NCBI GenBank assembly: GCA_051649365.1
Contig: JBOFGY010000175.1
Span: forward strand, 1-14,604
DNA from: CAVTAE01 sp051649365
GTDB taxonomy: Bacteria; Deinococcota; Deinococci; Deinococcales; Trueperaceae
Length of the DNA stretch: 14,604 nt
Direction of reading: 5' to 3'
Shown: positions 1 to 7,012 of the stretch, piece by piece
Layout of the letters: each line of letters starts with the position of its first letter
How positions within the stretch are numbered: the first letter of the stretch is position 1
The notes under the pieces: model-generated
Seen by the model: the letters and a program-made list of their open reading frames with translations, nothing else
The model's database searches: none
Told to the model about the DNA's origin: nothing
Translations under genes and position numbers: made by a program

Positions 1-24
1 TTATGGTGGCTCCGCAACGTATTA

Positions 25-83
25 GAGGAGTGACGAGTTGCATTTCGTGTGGCTTTTCGCCTTTGACAATTTCGTCGCTCCTC
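25..83. repeat. Imperfect 12-base inverted repeat at the left edge
   Basis: GAGGAGTGACGA at 25-36 pairs with TCGTCGCTCCTC at 72-83 over 12 positions with one G-U type pair. The loop of about 35 bases holds a small GGC/GCC hairpin near 51-61. No coding region reaches it, and no T tract follows to make it a clear terminator. It could be a structured RNA element or a repeat belonging to sequence left of the window. The rest of 1-220 shows nothing I can support. Confidence 0.35.
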
Positions 84-224
84 CTCTCTTACGTTTAACC
101 CAGCTTAGATGGAAACTGTGTCTCTCCCTTTATATGACAAATCCGTGATTTACTGAGATTAAAGAAAAGTAACAGCCTTAAAATCCGCGATAGGCAAGTG
201 AAATCTGTGGACAATAAAACGACC

Positions 225-254
225 TTGAATTTATGATTATGTAAGTGATATATT
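225..254 (+). promoter_or_regulatory. Probable promoter of the gntR-benE operon
   Basis: A -35-like TTGAAT (225-230) is followed after 18 bases by TATATT (249-254) as a -10 box. This would place transcription initiation a few bases before, or at, the ATG at 266. The -10 lies inside the inverted repeat described as the operator, so repressor binding would block RNA polymerase. Assignment rests on consensus similarity and spacing only. Confidence 0.45.
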
Positions 255-266
255 ACATATCACTTA
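242..266. promoter_or_regulatory. Perfect inverted-repeat operator, likely GntR autoregulation site
   Basis: TAAGTGATAT (242-251) and ATATCACTTA (257-266) are exact reverse complements separated by 5 bases. A second overlapping inverted repeat, TATGTAA (238-244) and TTACATA (253-259), shares the region. The site covers the -10 box and reaches the first base of the ATG of a GntR-family gene. FCD/FadR-type regulators usually bind short palindromes in their own promoters, so autorepression of the regulator-transporter operon is the natural inference. Confidence 0.6.
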
Positions 267-922
267 TGCCCATCCCCCATACCGAAAGCCTCGAGCGACC
301 CGTCCTTCGCAACACGGTTTACGCTAATCTGCGCGACTGGATTGTTCAGGGAATCTTGGGGCCCGAAGAAAAACTCAAAGACGACGAACTCGCCAAACGC
401 CTTGGTGTAAGTCGCACGCCCGTGCGCGAAGCGTTAATGAAACTAGAAGACGAAGGTTTAATTGAAACATCCGCCAATCGCTGGACGCGGGTCTCGAGCG
501 TCACGCTCAAAGATGCTGAACGGATTTATCCCATCGTGGCGCGGCTGGAGACGCTGGCATTGGGGCAAGCCTTTACCCATCTGACAAAAGACGATTTCAA
601 AACCATGCGACAGGTGAATCAGCAGTTACAAAAAGCATTGGAAGCAAGAAAGCCTGTTGACGCAGCAAAAGCCGATGTCGCGTTTCACGCTGTGTTTATT
701 AGTCGTTCGCAAAATCCTGAACTCATCCGCATCTTGACAGAACTCAAACTCAAGCACGAACGCCTCGAGATTGCCTACTTTGGTGATGCGAGTCTAGGTA
801 AACATTCACCCAAGCAGCATTTACAAATCATTAGATTGCTCGAGCAAGGGAACTTAAAACAAGCCCTTAAAGCCTTGGAGGAAAACTGGAAGCTCAATCC
901 ACAAAAGCTAGGTAAACAATGA
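266..922 (+). CDS. GntR-family transcriptional regulator, FadR/FCD subfamily
   Basis: The 218-residue protein has an N-terminal winged helix (about residues 12-78, with LGVSRTPVREALMKLEDEGL as the recognition region) and a helical FCD effector domain. D137, H141 and H185 fit the FCD metal-site pattern (DxxxH, later His). An in-frame GTG at 245 would add seven residues, but it lies inside the palindromic operator, so I prefer the ATG at 266. Its stop overlaps the next start (ATGA), so it is translationally coupled to the BenE-type transporter. By family precedent it senses a carboxylate ligand and probably represses this operon; the ligand, perhaps the substrate carried by the transporter, cannot be read from sequence. 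Confidence 0.9.
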   Translation: MPIPHTESLERPVLRNTVYANLRDWIVQGILGPEEKLKDDELAKRLGVSRTPVREALMKLEDEGLIETSANRWTRVSSVTLKDAERIYPIVARLETLALGQAFTHLTKDDFKTMRQVNQQLQKALEARKPVDAAKADVAFHAVFISRSQNPELIRILTELKLKHERLEIAYFGDASLGKHSPKQHLQIIRLLEQGNLKQALKALEENWKLNPQKLGKQ

Positions 923-2112
923 CTTCACGTTTAAGACAGAGCCTGCGTGATTTACCCAGAGCACTCACTACTTCAACCTGGGCTGCGGGTGTGTTGATTT
1001 TACTTGTGGGTTTTACAGGCTCACTCGTGCTTACTTTTCAAGCTGCCGAAAATGCCAGGCTCTCACCGGCAGAACTAAGCTCGTGGGTTTTGGCAATCAC
1101 CGTAGGGAGCGGTTTGCTGACGCTTGGGTTGTCGCTCTGGTACAACCAGCCTGTGATTACTGCCTGGTCTACGCCTGGGCTCGCATTACTCGTTTCAAAC
1201 TTGAGTGATTACAAACTTTCTGATGCGGTTGGTGCGTTTCTGGTTGTTGGTTTGGCGATTGCGCTTGTTGGTTTCACAGGACTCTTTGATAAAGCCATGA
1301 GCCTTATTCCGCAACCTGTGGCGATGGCAGTCTTGGCAGGTGTTTTGTTCAAGTTTGGCTTGGGTTTATTCTCTTCACTCGCTAGCGCACCCATGATTGT
1401 TTTAGTCATGATTGCAGTTTTTTTAATCTTCAAACGGTTGAATTGGAAAACACCGATGGCTCTCGCGCTGCTTGCTGGTTTTATCACTGCATTCGCGCTG
1501 GGGCAAGTGAATTTAAGTGGGGTGAGGCTCGAGTTTGCCCGTCCTGTTTTTATTACGCCAACGTTTAATCTTGCCACCATCATCAGTCTCGGCGCACCGC
1601 TTTTTATGCTCGCCCTCGCTTCACAAAACGCACCTGGCTTTGTCGTGATGAAATCATTTGGCTACACACCACCCGCCAATGGTTCACTGATTGCCACAGG
1701 GTTGATGAGCGCACTCTTTGCACCACTGTTAGGTCACGGCTTTACACTCGCGGCACTCACCGCCGCACTCGGCAATTCACCCGAAGCACACACTGACCCC
1801 AAACTGCGTTATGGCTCGGGGGTGACATCAGGACTTTTCAAAACATTGCTTGGTTTATTTGGTACAACTGTCGTTGCATTTTTTGCAGGCTTACCCAAAG
1901 CACTGATTGCAGCAATGGCAGGGCTCGCGCTCATGGGAACGATTCAAGGCTGTTTGGTCGGTGCGTTCTCGGAACCCAAAGACCGTGACGCAGCAATTTT
2001 TGCATTGTTACTTACCGCGTCAGACGTACAGCTTTTGGGAGTCGGTAGTGCGTTTTGGGGATTGATTGCAGGTTTTATTGTGAGCAAAGTTTTGACGTGG
2101 AGGAAAGCATGA
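919..2112 (+). CDS. benE: BenE-family (benzoate-type) inner-membrane transporter
   Basis: The 397-residue protein is hydrophobic almost throughout, with about 11-12 predicted membrane segments, and lacks a cleavable signal. The segment NQPVITAWSTPGLALL near residues 75-90 is a hallmark of the BenE family, which includes benzoate/proton symporters, and the length is typical of the family. The ATG overlaps the regulator stop by four bases and its own TGA overlaps the following ATG, so it sits in the middle of a coupled operon. No aromatic-degradation enzymes lie nearby, so benzoate is only the family default; another weak acid is possible. Family placement is firm, substrate is not. Confidence 0.88.
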   Translation: MTSRLRQSLRDLPRALTTSTWAAGVLILLVGFTGSLVLTFQAAENARLSPAELSSWVLAITVGSGLLTLGLSLWYNQPVITAWSTPGLALLVSNLSDYKLSDAVGAFLVVGLAIALVGFTGLFDKAMSLIPQPVAMAVLAGVLFKFGLGLFSSLASAPMIVLVMIAVFLIFKRLNWKTPMALALLAGFITAFALGQVNLSGVRLEFARPVFITPTFNLATIISLGAPLFMLALASQNAPGFVVMKSFGYTPPANGSLIATGLMSALFAPLLGHGFTLAALTAALGNSPEAHTDPKLRYGSGVTSGLFKTLLGLFGTTVVAFFAGLPKALIAAMAGLALMGTIQGCLVGAFSEPKDRDAAIFALLLTASDVQLLGVGSAFWGLIAGFIVSKVLTWRKA

Positions 2113-2684
2113 GGGTCATTGGCACTATTCAACGTTTGCAGATTCAACCTGAAACACTCAAAACAAAGCTCGAGCCTCCTCTCGGTTACAACCCTGAGAT
2201 TTTGCTCGAGGTTGACATGCTCAAACTCACGACAAAAGGTTTTGTTGGCTTAAAGAATGAACAAGAAATTTTAGATGTTCATCACCAAGAGCACCCACGC
2301 TCGAGAAATAGAAAAGACAACGATCTAAGTTTTAACTTCATTTCACACTACCAAAAAATGTAGGAGGAGTTGGGGAAGCATCTTTACCTTGGCTGCGCTG
2401 GAGAGAATATTCTTATCAACAGTCAACGACTATTTTCTGCGGAAGTCTTTCAAGGTTCTTTGTTTATCCGAACTAACCAAGGAAGCGTTGAGTTGCATTC
2501 AGTGATTGTCGCAACACCCTGTGCTCCGTTTGCAGGTTGGACTTTGGGAAAAGAGCAACCTTCAGCATCTGAAATAAAATCTACACTTCAGTGCTTAAAT
2601 CATGGGATAAGAGGTTTCTACGCACGTTATCAAGGAGCTGAACAGGTCATTCGAGTAGGCGATGAAGTGAAACTACGAGAGTAG
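2109..2684 (+). pseudogene. MOSC-domain protein gene interrupted by an in-frame TAG
   Basis: The reading frame opens with ATG at 2109, overlapping the transporter stop. It encodes 84 residues ending HYQKM, meets TAG at 2361-2363, and continues open in the same frame for 106 more residues to TAG at 2682-2684. Both halves match one MOSC-like protein: HPRSRN and LSF before the stop; GCAGENILI, TPCAPF with the conserved cysteine, and a terminal VGDEV after it. Removing the stop gives 191 residues, normal for small MOSC proteins, which are proposed sulfur carriers. A Shine-Dalgarno-like AGGAGG follows the stop, but the only nearby start is a TTG two bases later, too close for reinitiation. A nonsense mutation or sequence error is the simplest reading. 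Confidence 0.75.
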
Positions 2685-2697
2685 CAAAGGAGACAGG

Positions 2698-3321
2698 ATG
2701 AAGCAAAGAAACGTTGCAGTGCTTTTATTTGACGATGTAGAAGTTTTAGATTTTGCAGGGCCGTTTGAAGTTTTCTCGGTGACAGGAAGGCGTGACGGTT
2801 CTGACCCATTTAACGTCTACACCGTCGCAGAAAAACCAGTGATTCAGGCACGAAACAATCTAAACATTACACCAACCCATACACTACAAACCTGTCCACA
2901 GCCAGATATTCTCGTCGTGCCTGGTGGCGGTGGTAAACGTCCTGATGGCACGCTCTTTGGCACACGCAAGGAAAAAACAAATGAGGTGTTGCTCGAGTGG
3001 CTTAGAGAAAAAAGTAAACACACCGAACTGATTTTATCCGTCTGCACGGGCGCACTCCTTCTCGCTAAAGCAGGACTTATGGACGGTGTACGCGCCACAA
3101 CACACCATAGAGCTTTAGATGAATTACGCAGTGACGCACCAACTGCAACCATCGTAAATGATGAACGCATTATAGATAACGAAACGCTTATTTTCTCGGG
3201 CGGTATTTCGGCAGGGATTGATGCGTCGTTTCATGTGGTGAAAAAATTACTCGGTGAGGCAGTAGCCAAAGAAACAGCAGTTTACATGGAATACAACTGG
3301 GGTGGTGTGTCGTGGCAGTAA
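2698..3321 (+). CDS. DJ-1/PfpI-family protein (isonitrile hydratase-like)
   Basis: The 207-residue protein is one glutamine-amidotransferase-like DJ-1/PfpI domain. The nucleophile elbow is SVCTGALLLAKAGLMDG with Cys116. An acidic residue near the N terminus (D18 in VLDFAGPFEVF) and the SGGISAGID block near 167-175 match the ThiJ/PfpI group that includes isonitrile hydratases. No helix-turn-helix follows, so it is not an AraC-type regulator of the GATase1 group. A strong ribosome site AAGGAG (2687-2692) lies five bases before the ATG, so it is translated independently of the broken MOSC gene. Its end overlaps the deformylase-like gene by ten bases. The substrate is unknown; members include hydratases, glyoxalases and chaperone-like proteins. 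Confidence 0.85.
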   Translation: MKQRNVAVLLFDDVEVLDFAGPFEVFSVTGRRDGSDPFNVYTVAEKPVIQARNNLNITPTHTLQTCPQPDILVVPGGGGKRPDGTLFGTRKEKTNEVLLEWLREKSKHTELILSVCTGALLLAKAGLMDGVRATTHHRALDELRSDAPTATIVNDERIIDNETLIFSGGISAGIDASFHVVKKLLGEAVAKETAVYMEYNWGGVSWQ

Positions 3322-3845
3322 AAGAGATTTTGCTGTTGGGAAATCCAAAACTTTATGAATCCTGTGAAGCAGTACAACAAAGCGAGATAAAGGATTTGGA
3401 GAGCGTTATTCAGGATTTGCACGACACGATGATGGATTTTCGCCGCAAGTACAAAGCAGGTCGGGCGATTGCTGCGCCGCAAATTGGTGTGATGAAACGA
3501 CTCGTTTATATGCACATTGACAAACCTGTAGTGTTCTTTAATCCACGCTTTGAAAATCAGAGCGCAGAGATGATGAACGTGTGGGATGACTGCATGAGTT
3601 TCCCAGAACTCCTCGTGAAAGTAAAACGTCATGCAAGTTGCGACATTGTTTATCATGACCAAAACTGGCAGGAACAACGCATGTCACTGAAGGGTGATTT
3701 GTCTGAACTTCTGCAACACGAGGTTGACCATTTAGACGGTGTACTGGCAGTCTCGAGGGCGATTGACAGTTCTTCATTCTGTTTGCGAAGTCAGCAAAAA
3801 TTTACCAGCTACGACAGAACTGGCTTGGTAATTCCAAAGAGCTAA
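3312..3845 (+). CDS. Peptide deformylase-like metalloprotein with atypical motif 2
   Basis: The 177-residue protein has the three deformylase motifs in order: motif 1 GRAIAAPQIG (50-59), motif 2 as DDCMS around Cys94 instead of the usual EGCLS, and an intact motif 3 HEVDH (136-140). Cys94, His136 and His140 would bind the catalytic metal. Canonical deformylase removes formyl from new N-terminal methionines in the cytosol. This copy is in an operon with transporter and DJ-1 genes rather than beside a formyltransferase gene, and motif 2 is divergent, so it may be a secondary deformylase or a relative with another substrate. I chose GTG at 3312, overlapping the previous gene by ten bases, because the N-terminal EILLLGNPKL is the normal deformylase start. 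Confidence 0.85.
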   Translation: MAVKEILLLGNPKLYESCEAVQQSEIKDLESVIQDLHDTMMDFRRKYKAGRAIAAPQIGVMKRLVYMHIDKPVVFFNPRFENQSAEMMNVWDDCMSFPELLVKVKRHASCDIVYHDQNWQEQRMSLKGDLSELLQHEVDHLDGVLAVSRAIDSSSFCLRSQQKFTSYDRTGLVIPKS

Positions 3846-3856
3846 CTTTCCCACTT

Positions 3857-3879
3857 GTTACGAAGTTCTACCTCGTAAC
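3857..3879. repeat. Seven-base stem-loop after the deformylase-like gene
   Basis: GTTACGA (3857-3863) and TCGTAAC (3873-3879) form an exact stem with a nine-base loop, 12 bases after the operon's last stop. No T run follows, so it is not a canonical intrinsic terminator, though it could mark the mRNA 3' end. Confidence 0.4.
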
Positions 3880-3925
3880 TCCTGCATGAGATGGTGCGTC
3901 CTATTGTTGAGGCAGAGAAAAGGTA

Positions 3926-4032
3926 TCACCACAGAGGCACGGAGACGCTACGTTAGTGAAGCGAAGCTACAGAGGTAAATTAAACGGTTTTTGCTAAATC
4001 TTTTTCTGTGTTCTCTGTGACCTCTGTGGTGA
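3926..4032. repeat. CCACAGAGG-type palindromic intergenic repeat (MITE-like)
   Basis: TCACCACAGAGG at 3926-3937 is the exact reverse complement of CCTCTGTGGTGA at 4021-4032. The similarity extends inward to about 20 bases with one gap and one mismatch. The roughly 107-base element fills most of the gap before the HAD gene. From memory, CCACAGAGGCACAGAG-like palindromes recur between genes of many environmental bacteria. No coding sequence is inside. Confidence 0.6.
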
Positions 4033-4111
4033 AAAATCCTGGAATGCGTACCGCTTAGCCCCGTTTTTAGGAGGCACCCTGCATAAGAGGCTGAAGCCTC
4101 GAGGCGTAAGG

Positions 4112-4117
4112 TAAACT
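4112..4117 (+). promoter_or_regulatory. -10 hexamer TAAACT of a leaderless promoter for the HAD gene
   Basis: TAAACT ends five bases before the ATG at 4123 and no Shine-Dalgarno sequence is present, so transcription would begin at or near the start codon. A five-base-stem hairpin (4087-4100) occupies the region where a -35 would lie, and no good -35 is visible. Confidence 0.45.
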
Positions 4118-4122
4118 GAACT

Positions 4123-4788
4123 ATGCTAAATTTCAAACCCGAACTGATTATTTTCGACTGCGACGGCGTACTTATTGACAGCGAGGTCATTGCTAACCGC
4201 GTGAATGTAGAAGTCCTCTCTGGCTTAGGTGTCGAGTTTACCCTGGAAGAATACATGGAACGCTTTGTTGGCGTAAGTTTGCGTGATGAGGTTGTAGAGA
4301 TTGAACGCCTTCGCAACGTGAAACTTCCCGATGACTATGAAGCGCGTTTGATGTCCTATAAAAACAAGATTTTTGATGCAGAACTCAAAGCGATTGAAGG
4401 CATCGTAGAGTTTGTAACGAGCATTCAAACACTGAAAGCTGTCGCCTCGGGGAGTAGTCCAGAAAGGCTCGAGCACACCCTCAAAGTCACGCACCTCTGG
4501 GAACTTTTCGCACCGCACATTTACAGCACGACACTCGTTCCAAAAAGCAAACCTGCACCTGATATTTTTCTTTATACGGCAGAAAAGTTTAAGGTGATGC
4601 CAGAAAAATGTTTGGTGATTGAAGACAGCACACTCGGTGTTCGCGCGGGTGTTGCAGCAGGAATGACCGTGCTTGGTTTTACAGGTGGCAGCCATATCAA
4701 AAATGGTCACGCGGAAAAGTTAGTAGAGCTTGGTGCGACCAAAGTGTTCTCCAACATGAAAGACTTAGCAAGCTGGTTAAACCTATGA
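4123..4788 (+). CDS. HAD-superfamily sugar-phosphatase / beta-phosphoglucomutase-like hydrolase
   Basis: The 221-residue protein has all four HAD motifs: FDCDGVLID with nucleophile D12 and acid D14, the motif 2 serine in ASGSSP (S109), the lysine of KPAPDIF (K143) and the acidic pair of VIEDS (E167, D168). A helical cap lies between motifs 1 and 2, as in subfamily I phosphatases such as beta-phosphoglucomutase and YieH-type enzymes. It should act on a small cytosolic phosphate ester; which one cannot be told. The gene starts six bases after a -10-like hexamer and overlaps the following DUF2087-GNAT gene by four bases, so the two are probably co-expressed. Confidence 0.88.
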   Translation: MLNFKPELIIFDCDGVLIDSEVIANRVNVEVLSGLGVEFTLEEYMERFVGVSLRDEVVEIERLRNVKLPDDYEARLMSYKNKIFDAELKAIEGIVEFVTSIQTLKAVASGSSPERLEHTLKVTHLWELFAPHIYSTTLVPKSKPAPDIFLYTAEKFKVMPEKCLVIEDSTLGVRAGVAAGMTVLGFTGGSHIKNGHAEKLVELGATKVFSNMKDLASWLNL

Positions 4789-5615
4789 AAGCACTCAGCA
4801 AACTTCTAAATCAGAAAGGTCAGATTACGCGCTGGCCCTCGCAACCGAAAGAAAGAACCCTCGTGCTCGAGTTTTTAGCCAGCAAATTCTCTAGTAGCAC
4901 ACGGTACAGCGAGCGCGATGTCAATGAAATTCTGAAAACCTGGCACACCTTTTCAGACTGGGCCATGCTGCGCCGCGAGCTTTTTGACTGTGGTTTTTTG
5001 GGTAGAGACAGAAACGGCTCGAGCTACTGGCGCACAGAAAAAAGCCTCGAGGTCTTCGACGAAAGTGTAACCGTTATACCAAGACGTTCAACCGTGCAGC
5101 TTTTCAAGCTGGAGGGATACGGTGTTCGCATTCTTACCTTGCAGGACAAAGAAAAACTTCAGAGTTTATTCACACATTGCGAGGACTATCACCTTCTCTC
5201 GGAGGGTGAAAGGTTGCAAGGTCATGAAGGCGAGAAAGCACTTGAGGGCAGACCTCCCAAACAGCCCGTAAGTGATATGTACAAAATTGGTGTATTTAAT
5301 AGCGAGAACCTGATTGCTTTTATAGATATAGCAAAACACTACCCTGAACAGGAAAGCTGGCATATTGGTTTGTTCCTGATTGATCAAGGCTTGCGCTCTC
5401 AGGGTATCGGTCACAAGGTATTGCGCGGACTCGAGGGTTGGCTTACAGAACAAGGCGCAAAGAAAATCATGTTGTCAGTCTTGGAAGAAAACCAGGCCGC
5501 ACTTAGATTTTGGCAACGCGAAGGGTTTACGCATACAAACATTTTGCCTCCTGTAACTTATGGCAAGAAAACCCATGTAAGGCTCGAGTTCGTAAAAAAC
5601 CTGCTGTCAACATAA
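4785..5615 (+). CDS. DUF2087-GNAT fusion acetyltransferase
   Basis: The 276-residue protein joins two modules. Residues about 1-85 match the DUF2087 pattern: a GQITRWPSQPKER start, YSERDVNEIL, then LRRELFDCGFLGR and SSYW. Such domains occur alone or attached to regulators and acetyltransferases and are thought to be small nucleic-acid-binding-like modules. Residues about 105-270 form a GNAT fold with acetyl-CoA loop RSQGIG (204-209), followed by NQAALRFWQREGF, the conserved motif B region. The gene overlaps the HAD stop by ATGA. An N-acetyltransferase is secure; its acceptor is unknown. The DUF2087 module could target it to an RNA, a protein or the operon's own metabolite, which is inference. 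Confidence 0.85.
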   Translation: MKALSKLLNQKGQITRWPSQPKERTLVLEFLASKFSSSTRYSERDVNEILKTWHTFSDWAMLRRELFDCGFLGRDRNGSSYWRTEKSLEVFDESVTVIPRRSTVQLFKLEGYGVRILTLQDKEKLQSLFTHCEDYHLLSEGERLQGHEGEKALEGRPPKQPVSDMYKIGVFNSENLIAFIDIAKHYPEQESWHIGLFLIDQGLRSQGIGHKVLRGLEGWLTEQGAKKIMLSVLEENQAALRFWQREGFTHTNILPPVTYGKKTHVRLEFVKNLLST

Positions 5616-5628
5616 ATCACAGTTTTTT

Positions 5629-5652
5629 CTGATGGCTGTTAGCTTTCAGCTT
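5629..5652. repeat. Fragment of the GCTGA-rich dispersed repeat
   Basis: The stretch just before the PLP-enzyme ribosome site contains GGCTG, TTAGC and AGCTTTCAGCTT. The last twelve bases recur exactly within the larger inverted-repeat element near 7159-7170. It appears to be a partial copy of the same repeat family, lodged between two genes. Confidence 0.4.
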
Positions 5653-5666
5653 CTTTTAGGAGACAT

Positions 5667-6617
5667 ATGAACCAGCGCATTAAGCCCAGCCACATCGAGG
5701 AAGCCTCGAGAACAGTTGACCCAGTATTCCTGAATTCTCCTCAGTTTCATGCTGAAAGTTTGAGTGAAGTCTTAGGGTGTGAACTCGTCGTCAAGGTCGA
5801 AAACATGAATCCTATTTGCTCATTCAAAGGACGTGGTGCAGATTATTTTTTTGTTCGCAATCCAGATATTAAAGAAGTTGTGTGCGCCTCGGCTGGAAAC
5901 TTTGGACAGGGCATTGCCTACGCTGCCAGAAAACGAAAGGCAAAGTCCATCGTCTTTGCCTCTGAGAAAGCAAATCCACTCAAATTGTGGCGCATGAAAT
6001 CTTTCGGCGCAGACGTGCGTTTACACGGTGCAGACTTTGACGCAGCAAAACTAGCAGGCAAAGACTACGCCAAACAAAATGGCTTGCACTTTGTGGAAGA
6101 CAGCCGCGACACTGAATTTACCGAAGGGGCTGGAACAATGGCGGTAGAACTCTTGCGCTATCCAAAAGCCTTTGATGCGTTTGTCGTACCGCTTGGAAAC
6201 GGCGCAATGATTGCAGGCATTGCGCGTTATGTCAAAGAAAAAAGCCCTCAAACCAAAGTCATCGGCGTGTGTGCTGCGGGTGCTCCCGCGATGGAACAGT
6301 CCTGGCGGGCAAATACATTTATTCAAACAGAGAAGGTTGCCACGATTGCAGACGGAATTGGTGTGCGCGTACCTGTTCCCGAAGCCCTGGAAGACATTAA
6401 AGGTTTAGTTGATGATATTTTGCTCGTCGAAGATTCGCAAACGATTGAAGCGATGAAATTAGCGCATCAGCATCTCGGGGTGGTGCTCGAGCCCTCGGGC
6501 GCAGTCGGCATTGCCGCCATCATGAACAACAAAACATTCTTCTCAAAACAACGCATTGCCACCATTTTGTGTGGTGGGAATTTAACGAGTGAACAAATCA
6601 AACAATGGTTGCATTAA
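5667..6617 (+). CDS. PLP-dependent threonine/serine dehydratase-like enzyme (fold type II)
   Basis: The 316-residue cytosolic protein shows the tryptophan-synthase-beta fold signature. PLP lysine K54 lies in SFKGRG, the substrate loop is SAGNFGQG (75-82), the phosphate-binding glycine loop is PLGNGAMIAG (175-184), and CGGN near the C terminus contacts the cofactor ring. This is the catalytic core of threonine/serine dehydratases and serine racemases, which deaminate hydroxy amino acids to 2-oxo acids. No C-terminal regulatory ACT-like domain is present, so it resembles catabolic or racemase forms rather than feedback-regulated IlvA. The glycine loop LGNGA deviates from the usual GGGG(L/I)xxG. 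A clear ribosome site AGGAG (5658-5662) sits four bases before the ATG. Confidence 0.85.
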   Translation: MNQRIKPSHIEEASRTVDPVFLNSPQFHAESLSEVLGCELVVKVENMNPICSFKGRGADYFFVRNPDIKEVVCASAGNFGQGIAYAARKRKAKSIVFASEKANPLKLWRMKSFGADVRLHGADFDAAKLAGKDYAKQNGLHFVEDSRDTEFTEGAGTMAVELLRYPKAFDAFVVPLGNGAMIAGIARYVKEKSPQTKVIGVCAAGAPAMEQSWRANTFIQTEKVATIADGIGVRVPVPEALEDIKGLVDDILLVEDSQTIEAMKLAHQHLGVVLEPSGAVGIAAIMNNKTFFSKQRIATILCGGNLTSEQIKQWLH

Positions 6618-6624
6618 ATTTTTC

Positions 6625-6840
6625 GTAGGGGTGGGTCTCTTCGTGTATCGGAAAAATATTCCGCTCATCGGTAAAATCGAAATGTATTTGAGACCCACCC
6701 GCTTTGTGCCCGTCAAAACAACATAAATATTATCTAATGTTCGTCAACGTTAATTTGCGAAAGAAAGTGGGTCTGGAGTTTTTTGTTGGCACAACTTCGT
6801 TGAATGTTGTTGTTAATTCAGTGACGAGACCCACCCCTAC
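6625..6840. mobile_element. MITE-like element with GTAGGGGTGGGTCTC inverted ends
   Basis: GTAGGGGTGGGTCTC at 6625-6639 is repeated exactly in reverse complement at 6826-6840, giving 15-base terminal inverted repeats around a 216-base element with no coding capacity. Internal partial copies lie at 6690-6700 (GAGACCCACCC) and 6768-6774. The transcript could therefore fold either as one long hairpin or as two, 6629-6700 and 6768-6833. It starts eight bases after the PLP-enzyme stop and may act as its transcript end. No flanking target duplication was clear to me. Confidence 0.65.
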
Positions 6841-7012
6841 AAAATTCGTATAACGTTACTGCACGCCAACGATGTCTTCATTCATCAATTTTCCAGACAC
6901 ACTTTACAAAACGCTAAACACCTTGTACACTCTAGTTCGGCAAGTTAGCGCGGTCTCCGCCCTACCCACTTAATACAAGTTCTGTTTTTATAGAACAAAG
7001 AAAGGATGCTTC

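Noticed and set aside
1..120. tRNA or other standard RNA gene at the left edge
   Set aside because: The hairpin does not form a cloverleaf and no TPsiC-type or CCA end is visible.
245..265. GTG 245 as the GntR start
   Set aside because: It lies inside the palindrome and -10 region; the ATG at 266 fits the family N terminus and promoter geometry.
1209..1583. Long antisense frame within benE
   Set aside because: A shadow of a hydrophobic-protein gene; the + strand frame matches BenE throughout.
2361..2363. Amber codon read as pyrrolysine or another amino acid
   Set aside because: TAG ends other genes here normally and no recoding element or tRNA is visible; nonsense mutation or sequence error is simpler.
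2364..2684. A separate gene starting at TTG 2370 after the MOSC amber codon
   Set aside because: Same frame as the upstream half, conserved MOSC motifs continue across the stop, and the AGGAGG is only two bases from the TTG, too close to initiate.
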